DNA of 64,000 nucleotides from Chitinophagaceae bacterium (GTDB lineage: Bacteria > Bacteroidota > Bacteroidia > Chitinophagales > Chitinophagaceae): contig JAMLHK010000002.1 in NCBI GenBank assembly GCA_023957155.1, positions 186,001 to 250,000 on the forward strand, given 5' to 3'. Shown here piece after piece: positions 58,070 to 64,000 of the stretch. The notes under the pieces are model-generated. The model made no database searches. It was not told the DNA's origin and was given only the letters and a program-made list of their open reading frames with translations. The stretch's first letter is position 1, and every line of letters begins with the position of its first letter. The position numbers were made by a program, and so were the translations under genes.

Positions 58070-60850
58070 ATGAAAAATAAACATCGCAAATTTAAGCGAA
58101 ATTACATATTTACCTCTATCTTACTGCTGCTTAGTGTTGCAATAATGCATAATGGAAGGGCGAAAATTCATTATTCATCTGCTTTTGACAATTATTTAAC
58201 AGCGTATGGCGATTCGATTCCTTTACCTGCTGATACTATTCCTCTCACAGATACCCTTATTGAAAAGCAAAAGCCGGATTCCCTGCCCGTTGACTCTCTT
58301 GGCCGGGTTAAGATAGACACTTTTAGTGTAAAAATGTCTAAAGATTCTGTTGATGCTCCAATCGAATATCAGGCAAAAGACTCTATGGTGCTGGATGTAA
58401 CGGCTCAAAAGCTGTTTCTCTATGGAGAAACGGGAGTGAAATATAAGGATGTTGATTTGAAGGCACCCGAAATAGCTTTTGACCAGCAAACCAGTATTGT
58501 AAAGGCCAAAATGAAATTAGATACAGCAGGTAAGTCGTTAGGACAGGCTACCCTGGTGCAGGGAGATATTACCACGATGAGCGACAGCCTTGAATTTAAT
58601 TTCAAAACGCAAAAAGGCCTTACCCATAGCAGCTATTTCCAGCAAAGTGAATTGTATAATTTTGCCCAGGTCGTAAAAAAAATTGATGCTCAAACGATTT
58701 ATGCTTTTAAAGGCAGGTTTACTACCTGTAATTATGATGTACCCCATTTTGCATTCAGGTCAAAGCGGATCAAATATATAAGTAAAAAAATGGCAATTAC
58801 CGGCCCTGTTGGGGTAGAGTTTGAAAATGTGCCTGTATTGCCTATCGTAGTGCCCTTTGGTTTGTTCCCGTTGCAGCAGGGGAGACATTCGGGTCTCCTG
58901 CCTCCCCAGTTTACTGTTACCGATCGTTTGGGATTAGGACTTGAGGGAATGGGTTATTATAAGGTGATCAGTGACAATTTTGATGTTACTACGCGTTGGG
59001 ATATCTACTCTTATGGTAGCTGGCGATTGAACCTTACGCCTACTTACCGGGTGAGGTATCGTTATAATGGTTCGCTTAATTTTAGCTATCAGAATACCCA
59101 CCAGGGCTTTAAGGGGGATGCCGACTATACAAAAAACAAGAGCTTTCATCTTACCTGGAGCCACCGGATGGACAGTAAAGCAAGGCCGGGTGTAAATTTT
59201 TCGGCCAGTGTAAATGCCGGTTCCAGTTCCTATACGAAATTCTTACCTACTAATGCTATAATTGATCAGAGTAATGGGGCAGGCGGGGTATATAGCCAGC
59301 CGCAGAGCTTTGCCAACCAGATGAACTCTTCAATTTCGTATCAGAAATCCTGGATAGGGAAGCCTTATAATCTTTCTGTAAACCTGAATCATAACCAGAA
59401 TAATAATGACGGTAAAGTAAATTTAAACCTGCCGGATATCAATTTTAATGTCAATACGCTGTACCCGTTTCAGCCCCAGGAAATGGCAGGTTCCGGAAAA
59501 TGGTATTATAAGTTAGGTGTCGGCTATACCGGGAGTGCAAGGGGTATGACTACATTCATTGATACCTTATTTACTTTTCGGCAAATGATAGATACCTTTC
59601 AGTGGGGAGCGCAGCATAATATCCCCATTTCGCTGGCTTTGCCCCAATTAGGATCTATACAGATCTCCCCGGGATTCAGCTACCAGGAAAGGTGGTATTC
59701 TCAAAAACTGTTCAGATCCTGGAATGATCAGACCAATAAAGTAGACAGCTCGATCAGTAAAGGCTTTTATACTGCCCGGGATATCTCCATGTCTGTATCT
59801 TTCAGTACGGCGATGTACGGAACCTTAAACATGAAAAACAAAGAGGCCCGGGTACAGGCTATTCGTCATGTTATCCGGCCACAGATGAGTGTGGGGTATA
59901 AACCCGATTTATCCAAGTCCTATTATATCAATACACAATTTGATACCAGCGGGCGAAGAATGATGATGTCGCAATACGATAAAGGGGTATATGGTTCTTT
60001 TGGTTATGGCGAATCGGGAAGCGTAGGATTCGGTATTGATAACTTTTTGGAGATGAAAGTGAGAGAAAAGGCAGACAGTACCCGGGAAGAAGAAGGAGAA
60101 GGAGACGGGCTTAAAAAGGTAAAGCTGATTGACGGATTTGGTATAACCGGGAGCTATAATCTATTAGCAGATTCTTTTAAGCTGAGTACGTTTAACCTGT
60201 ATGCCCGGAGTACGCTGTTTGATAAAGTCAATATTACAGCTACCGCCAATATTGATCCTTATCTTGTTGACACGCTGGGTTTCCGGATCAACAAGTATGT
60301 ATGGCAGGATAACAAAGTCTCATTAGGCCGCATAACTAATGGCAGTCTTTCCGTATCTACCAGCTTTAAAAGTAAAGAAAAGGATAAGGATAAAAAGGAA
60401 AAAGACGTACCACAACAGTACGACAATTATGATAACCTGACCGCAGACGAGATGGAGCAGCAGATGGATTACATTCGAAGGAACCCATCTGAATTTGTAG
60501 ATTTTAATATTCCCTGGTCAGTCAATATTTCTTATTCATTAAGCTTTAGTAAGATATTGCGGCCTGATTATAAAGGGTTTGATACGCGGTTTACGTCAAG
60601 CATGCAGTTCAATGGTGATTTTAGTTTAACCGAAAAGTGGAAGGTGGGTGCTAACGGTTATTTTGATTTTCAAACTTTAAAGATTCCTTCTTTTTCTATG
60701 TTCATCTCCCGTGAAATGCATTGCTGGCAGATGTCTATTAATGTTACTCCTTTTGGACTGTGGCGTTCTTTCAATATCTCTATTTATCCCAAATCAGGTA
60801 TGCTTCGTGATCTTAAAATAAACCGTACCCGAACGTTCAGGAATAGTTAG
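58070..60850 (+). CDS. lptD: LPS-assembly protein LptD (putative)
   Basis: A 926-residue outer-membrane protein. The ATG at 58070 is chosen because TATTTTTG at 58047-58054, a -7 element, would put transcription start near 58060, after the alternative TTG at 58052. The N-terminal hydrophobic segment is followed by an OstA-like jellyroll (VLDVTAQKLFLYGETGVKYKD; MSDSLEFNFKTQKG). The conserved plug/barrel junction has TTCNYDVPHFAFRSKRIKYI and LPIVVPFGLFPLQQGRHSGLL. The remainder is a large beta-barrel. It inserts LPS into the outer leaflet. It is divergent from the amidase operon and overlaps the acyltransferase gene by 14 bases at its 3' end. Confidence 0.9.
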   Translation: MKNKHRKFKRNYIFTSILLLLSVAIMHNGRAKIHYSSAFDNYLTAYGDSIPLPADTIPLTDTLIEKQKPDSLPVDSLGRVKIDTFSVKMSKDSVDAPIEYQAKDSMVLDVTAQKLFLYGETGVKYKDVDLKAPEIAFDQQTSIVKAKMKLDTAGKSLGQATLVQGDITTMSDSLEFNFKTQKGLTHSSYFQQSELYNFAQVVKKIDAQTIYAFKGRFTTCNYDVPHFAFRSKRIKYISKKMAITGPVGVEFENVPVLPIVVPFGLFPLQQGRHSGLLPPQFTVTDRLGLGLEGMGYYKVISDNFDVTTRWDIYSYGSWRLNLTPTYRVRYRYNGSLNFSYQNTHQGFKGDADYTKNKSFHLTWSHRMDSKARPGVNFSASVNAGSSSYTKFLPTNAIIDQSNGAGGVYSQPQSFANQMNSSISYQKSWIGKPYNLSVNLNHNQNNNDGKVNLNLPDINFNVNTLYPFQPQEMAGSGKWYYKLGVGYTGSARGMTTFIDTLFTFRQMIDTFQWGAQHNIPISLALPQLGSIQISPGFSYQERWYSQKLFRSWNDQTNKVDSSISKGFYTARDISMSVSFSTAMYGTLNMKNKEARVQAIRHVIRPQMSVGYKPDLSKSYYINTQFDTSGRRMMMSQYDKGVYGSFGYGESGSVGFGIDNFLEMKVREKADSTREEEGEGDGLKKVKLIDGFGITGSYNLLADSFKLSTFNLYARSTLFDKVNITATANIDPYLVDTLGFRINKYVWQDNKVSLGRITNGSLSVSTSFKSKEKDKDKKEKDVPQQYDNYDNLTADEMEQQMDYIRRNPSEFVDFNIPWSVNISYSLSFSKILRPDYKGFDTRFTSSMQFNGDFSLTEKWKVGANGYFDFQTLKIPSFSMFISREMHCWQMSINVTPFGLWRSFNISIYPKSGMLRDLKINRTRTFRNS

Positions 60851-61592
60851 CCGCATTGGCTTTGTAGTAATCGTACATGATCCGGAATACTTTCTCTTTC
60901 AGTACCGTTGCCGTATCTCCCGGTTGCACTTCAACAGGATCCAGGAAATCCATCCGGATTGTTGCCGGCCATAAATAAAAAGGTTTACTGCTGCCCGGCA
61001 GTACTTTCCGGGTGTTAAAAATTAAAGCAGGGATTATAGGTTTACCGGTTTCCACAGCCAGCTTAAAGGCGCCATCATGGAAAGACTTTAATGGTTCATT
61101 GGTTTTATTTCTTGTCCCTTCGGGATAGATGCACATGTGTAATCCCCGATCCAGCACGGCTTTCATCTTATTGTAACTTTCCTTTCGACTGCGATCACTT
61201 TTCCGGTCTACCAATACAGAGCCCCTGGAATAGATCAGCCCGAACAGGGGGATTTTTGCCAGCTCTGCTTTGGCAATGGTTTTATTTGGACCGGGAATTT
61301 GAGGTGTGGTAATGGGGATGTCCATGTAGGAATTGTGGTTGCTTACCACAATATAATTCTGTTTGGGCTTAAAATGGTTTTTCCCTTTCACGACTATTCT
61401 GCATCCCACCATAATGAGAAAGAGTTCCATCCATGTTTTCGACATCCGGCGAAAGATTTCCGTACCCAGCGGCTCTTTTATAAAGTTGGTTATCCAGATG
61501 GGTATAACCATGATGAGCAAAGTAGAAGTAAATATAATTGCTCCCCATAACGCCCAGATACGACCCAGTATATTTTTAATAGTAACCATCAT
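60837..61592 (-). CDS. 1-acyl-glycerol-3-phosphate acyltransferase (PlsC-like)
   Basis: A 251-residue membrane enzyme adding the second acyl chain in phospholipid synthesis. An N-terminal helix (LWGAIIFTSTLLIMVIPIWI) anchors it. Motif I is NHNSYMDIP, the NHx4D catalytic pair. Motif III is MCIYPEGTRNK, the EGTR phosphate-binding site. Motif IV is IIPALIFNTRKVLPG. Two ATGs stand at its start (MMVTIKN); either may be used. The 3' end overlaps lptD tail to tail by 14 bases, next to the envelope genes it would supply. Confidence 0.9.
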   Translation of the reverse strand: MMVTIKNILGRIWALWGAIIFTSTLLIMVIPIWITNFIKEPLGTEIFRRMSKTWMELFLIMVGCRIVVKGKNHFKPKQNYIVVSNHNSYMDIPITTPQIPGPNKTIAKAELAKIPLFGLIYSRGSVLVDRKSDRSRKESYNKMKAVLDRGLHMCIYPEGTRNKTNEPLKSFHDGAFKLAVETGKPIIPALIFNTRKVLPGSSKPFYLWPATIRMDFLDPVEVQPGDTATVLKEKVFRIMYDYYKANAANYS

Positions 61593-61657
61593 TCAATCTG
61601 AATCTAAAATTTCGAAATTCGATATAAAAGTGAAAAGAACCAAATAAGTCCCAAGCC

Positions 61658-61684
61658 GCGGCCGGTACCGAAAATCAGACCACA
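61658..61684 (+). repeat. Dispersed intergenic hairpin repeat, copy E
   Basis: GCGGCCGGTACCGAAAATCAGACCAC: the family order GCGGYCGGTAC, GA, TCAGACC is kept but the right arm is decayed. It lies in the 160-base gap between the acyltransferase start and the ung end. Confidence 0.5.
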
Positions 61685-61753
61685 TTCATTTAAAGGTCTG
61701 AAGCGATGTATCACCAACCCTGATAGTGATATTATAAACTGAATAATTTAAGA

Positions 61754-62446
61754 TCAGAGATCAGCGGGTGTTTCAATATTCCAATCAATCGGATCTTTTC
61801 CCTGTTGTATAAGCAGGTCATTTGTCTTTGAAAAATGTTTACAGCCAAAAAAACCTTTATCGGCCGAAAAAGGAGAGGGGTGTGCTGCTTTTAGTACATA
61901 ATGCTTCGTTTCATCAATCAGTATTTGTTTTTCCTGGGCAAACCTTCCCCACAAAAGAAATACGACACCTGTTTTAAGCTCCGATATTTTACGGATTACG
62001 GCATCGGTAAATACCGTCCATCCGATTTTGGAATGACTGTTCGGCTCGTTGGCTCTTACGGTAAGCGTTGCGTTCAACAACAAGACGCCCTGCTGCGCCC
62101 ATGAGCTAAGGTTACCCTGGGTTGAAGGTATGGTTATTCCGATATCAGATTTTATCTCTTTGTATATATTAATGAGCGATGGCGGAGGAGTAATACCTTT
62201 TTGCACAGAAAAACATAAACCATGTGCCTGTCCTGCACCGTGGTAGGGATCCTGTCCGAGCAATACCACTTTCACCTTGTCAAAGGGAGTTTGTTCAAAG
62301 GCATTGAAAATTAACGGACCTGGTGGATATATCGTTTTACCCGCCATTTTTTCCGTTTTCAAAAAATGCACGATCTGTGCAAAATAAGGTTGGGTAAATT
62401 CGTCATTTAACGTGGTCTTCCAGCTTGGTTCAATTTTTACATCCAT
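61754..62446 (-). CDS. ung: Uracil-DNA glycosylase
   Basis: A 230-residue family 1 glycosylase that removes uracil from DNA. The water-activating Asp66 and following residues are in [14 protein letters not shown]. The uracil-binding [17 protein letters not shown] precedes it. The Asn of LLNATLTV and the minor-groove His in [17 protein letters not shown] complete the active site. Length and motifs are standard. It is divergent from the tRNA-Arg transcript. Confidence 0.97.
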   Translation of the reverse strand: MDVKIEPSWKTTLNDEFTQPYFAQIVHFLKTEKMAGKTIYPPGPLIFNAFEQTPFDKVKVVLLGQDPYHGAGQAHGLCFSVQKGITPPPSLINIYKEIKSDIGITIPSTQGNLSSWAQQGVLLLNATLTVRANEPNSHSKIGWTVFTDAVIRKISELKTGVVFLLWGRFAQEKQILIDETKHYVLKAAHPSPFSADKGFFGCKHFSKTNDLLIQQGKDPIDWNIETPADL

Positions 62447-62461
62447 GTTCTTTGAATTCAG

Positions 62462-62492
62462 TTTGGGTACAAACTAAAAAAAATTATCTTTG
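62462..62492 (+). promoter_or_regulatory. Bacteroidota-type promoter upstream of tRNA-Arg
   Basis: TTTG at 62462-62465, a 19-base spacer, TATCTTTG at 62485-62492: a full consensus match. Start predicted near 62499, leaving a precursor leader of about 137 bases before the tRNA. Confidence 0.65.
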
Positions 62493-62635
62493 TAAACCTA
62501 AAAAGAACGGGTATAGATTAAAAATATAGGAGACTATATTTCTGGTTTATGAATTATTTGATACCAGGTTAGAAGCGCGGAAAAGGGAGAAATATTTAAA
62601 GTCGGGAGTAGGAAAAGAATATATAAAACAATATT

Positions 62636-62709
<74 letters not shown>

Positions 62710-62710
62710 C

Positions 62711-62739
62711 AAAGTCACTTATACTACAGTGACTTTTTT
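62711..62739 (+). terminator. Terminator of tRNA-Arg
   Basis: AAGTCACT (62712-62719), an 8-base loop, AGTGACTT (62728-62735), then TTTT. Directly after the tRNA. Confidence 0.85.
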
Positions 62740-62914
62740 CATTTTATACCCGGATGTTTTAGAAATATATCTTTTGTCTGGCTGCAGCGCCTTGCTTCTC
62801 TGTTTATTCCATCGTCATCATATCATATCTCCGTTTATTTTCATTCATTGGGTCTCCCGGTAAAGTTCATAATAATCGCCTGTGCGGTTATGGTATATAA
62901 TTGATATTATAAAA

Positions 62915-62942
62915 ATATTATTTTAATTAATTAAAATAATAT
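62915..62942 (+). repeat. Perfect 28-bp palindrome of A and T only
   Basis: ATATTATTTTAATT followed by its exact reverse complement AATTAAAATAATAT, with no loop. It sits in a tract of about 120 bases that is almost pure A/T (62890-62995), ending 53 bases before the ATG of the small basic protein at 62996. The rest of the 250-base gap after the tRNA terminator has no gene. It could be an operator, a cruciform or a readily melted site. Confidence 0.75.
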
Positions 62943-62995
62943 AAAAAAATATCTTAAAATATTATTTAATCATTATTTTTATATAATTTTATAAG

Positions 62996-63187
62996 ATGAA
63001 GAAGAAGAGAAAACCGGGAGGGGGGAGAAAGAAGTTGCCGCCGGAATTAGTAAAACAGGCGGTGACCGTATTTATAGAAACGAAATATGTTGAGGCTGCC
63101 GGAGGTATCGAATCGTTGAAAGCTTATTTATATGAAAAGTCCATATCTCTGAAACCACCAGTTAGTAATTCCAATTCCCCGTCCTGA
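62996..63187 (+). CDS. Small basic protein, possibly DNA-binding
   Basis: A 63-residue protein opening with a strongly basic Gly/Lys/Arg stretch (KKKRKPGGGRKKLPPE) reminiscent of an AT-hook. The stretch VKQAVTVFIETKYVEAAGG then IESLKAYLYEK could form the strand and two helices of a ribbon-helix-helix regulator. The tail (PPVSNSNSPS) is disordered. Family not identified. The AT-only palindrome upstream and a strong terminator overlapping its stop codon make an isolated transcription unit. DNA binding and autoregulation are inference. Confidence 0.6.
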   Translation: MKKKRKPGGGRKKLPPELVKQAVTVFIETKYVEAAGGIESLKAYLYEKSISLKPPVSNSNSPS

Positions 63188-63216
63188 ACCCCGATGCCTT
63201 TTCGGGGTTCTTTTTT
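63186..63216 (+). terminator. Strong rho-independent terminator
   Basis: GAACCCCGA (63186-63194), a 7-base loop, TCGGGGTTC (63202-63210), then TTTTTT. The stem overlaps the last bases of the stop codon of the preceding gene. Confidence 0.9.
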
Positions 63217-63248
63217 AAAGCCGGTAACCAGGAAATGAGGTATAGTTA

Positions 63249-63722
63249 TCAGGCTACTCTTTTTTTAATGAAATGAGAGAAGTGGCGTTCTCCCCAAAGT
63301 TGTGAAGATGATATAGCGTTTACAGGATCAATATTTTTTCCATGCAGGTATCTTTTGGTACATATCATGCTGCTGTACCGGCGGCTTTTTAATAAAAATA
63401 CCTGGTTAGGTGAGCTGGCTGATCCACCCAGCCCCAATACCAGAAAATGAACTAATTTTTCGTCTGTGCTATGTATGGCAGGTTGAAAGCTATTGGCGAT
63501 AAGTCCCATCCGGAATATACATTCCACACAAAATTCAATTCCTGATACCGGGTCATGAAAGGTATAGGTCCCCGGAACTGATATTTCCGAAGGGTTGATT
63601 AATATAAATTTTTCTTTTGGAAAAAGTATGCGGCATACATATTCTTCAAAAGCCTCGCTTTTCCGGTTAATGACAGGAACAATACAACTGTTCTGGAATG
63701 CTGGCGGGATAATTCTGACCAT
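63249..63722 (-). CDS. Unrecognised protein with a degenerate nuclease-like core
   Basis: A 157-residue protein. Near residue 22 it has KSEAFEEYVCRILFPKEKF, then a PGTYTFHDPVSGIEFCVECIFR strand pair. This resembles the F-E-x-Y-V and VECK(Y/F)R arrangement of restriction-endonuclease-like Bacteroidota proteins. The motif Lys is replaced by Ile here (VECIF), so catalysis by the usual PD-(D/E)xK route would be lost. The C-terminal half (VFLLKSRRYSSMICTKRYL) and the SSSQLWGERHF end also fit that class loosely. Assignment is tentative; the protein could have a structural or regulatory role, or be decaying. Confidence 0.4.
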   Translation of the reverse strand: MVRIIPPAFQNSCIVPVINRKSEAFEEYVCRILFPKEKFILINPSEISVPGTYTFHDPVSGIEFCVECIFRMGLIANSFQPAIHSTDEKLVHFLVLGLGGSASSPNQVFLLKSRRYSSMICTKRYLHGKNIDPVNAISSSQLWGERHFSHFIKKRVA

Positions 63723-63961
63723 GGAGTCCGGGCTTAGAAACAGATAACCCTTTTCGGGGCTTTGTTATTGCAGATCGTATCTGTCCTCTGATATTTTTTA
63801 TCATGCGTTAACATCAGCCGCTTTTGTACACTATATATCGGATAGTCCGATCCTGCCCAGCCAAAATCAATTATAAATAGGGCAGGGGACATGCCCCGAT
63901 TGTTCTTAATGTGCCTTATATTCTGAAATGAAAATCCATTTTTAATCAAATGATTAAAATG
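63723..63961 (+). other. Hairpin-rich stretch without a convincing gene
   Basis: Three short inverted repeats lie close together: ATCGGA/TCCGAT with a TAG loop (63837-63851), GGGG-ACATG-CCCC (around 63886-63898), and TTTTAATCA/TGATTAAAA with an AA loop (63940-63959). A minus-strand frame of 71 codons (63734-63949) starts inside the last repeat and crosses the others; it has no family resemblance that I can see. The last repeat ends 2 bases before the promoter at 63962 and could be its operator. Confidence 0.4.
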
Positions 63962-63994
63962 TTTGGTTAAGTCAAAAGTTTATTTCTATATTTG
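63962..63994 (+). promoter_or_regulatory. Bacteroidota-type promoter for a gene beyond the window
   Basis: TTTG at 63962-63965, a 21-base spacer, TATATTTG at 63987-63994. The gene it serves would start to the right of the window. The inverted repeat at 63940-63959 abuts it. Confidence 0.5.
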
Positions 63995-64000
63995 TTCCCG

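Noticed and set aside
63734-63949. 71-codon minus-strand frame
   Set aside because: It starts within a hairpin and crosses two more inverted repeats; no homology recognised. Kept only as a hairpin-rich stretch.

Overview
The window is chromosomal DNA from a member of the Bacteroidota, most probably family Chitinophagaceae (family level is inference). The support is: several promoters of the Bacteroidota type (TTTG, 18-21 bases, TAnnTTTG), a TonB-dependent receptor paired with a DUF4374 surface lipoprotein, a BNR_4 propeller protein, DUF2851 and DUF6686 family proteins, a zinc-free type B ribosomal protein L31, and many short lipoproteins with Bacteroidota-style signal peptides. GC content looks to be in the mid 40s percent, with AT-rich islands near 20.1-20.7 kb, 26.1-27.1 kb and 62.7-63.0 kb.

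Layout. 0.4-4.1 kb: two secreted carbohydrate-active proteins (GH31 and a BNR_4 propeller). 4.2-5.5 kb: a small DUF6686 gene, a degenerate stretch, and a DUF4160/DUF2442 pair with a near-leaderless promoter. 5.6-10.5 kb: a minus-strand operon (lipoprotein, TonB-dependent receptor, DUF4374 lipoprotein) that looks like a metal or siderophore uptake locus. 11.3-18.8 kb: a two-component system (TPR-histidine kinase and LuxR-type regulator) divergent from three plus-strand genes for unknown secreted proteins. 18.8-21.1 kb: an accessory island with a hicAB toxin-antitoxin pair set between diverged copies of a repeat, an orphan secreted protein and a gene fragment. 21.1-63.7 kb is mostly housekeeping.

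Housekeeping content. Translation and ribosome functions include tRNA-Leu, initiator tRNA-Met, tRNA-Arg, era, der, tsaD, trmN6 and rpmE2. DNA maintenance genes are topA, recF, ung and maf. Central metabolism is represented by lpdA, pdhA, lipA (lipoylation), tpiA, purB, ribH, and the cysE-cysM pair that makes cysteine from serine. From 50.9 to 61.6 kb the content turns to the cell envelope: a GlmU-like protein, a glycosyltransferase, an OstA/LptA-like protein, an MCE (MlaD-like) protein, an N-acetylmuramoyl-L-alanine amidase, a large LptD and a PlsC-type acyltransferase. Together these look like an outer-membrane lipid and LPS transport neighbourhood.

The most unusual structure is between genes. 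A dispersed hairpin repeat occurs at 24.3, 38.4 (twice), 47.0 and 61.7 kb. A perfect 26-bp palindrome supplies the C-terminal codons and stop of maf. A MITE-like element lies just downstream of rpmE2. A 28-bp palindrome made only of A and T precedes a tiny basic protein at 63.0 kb. The hicAB island carries three related repeat units with a conserved minus-strand reading frame. No CRISPR array, rRNA operon, intact insertion sequence or prophage was found.
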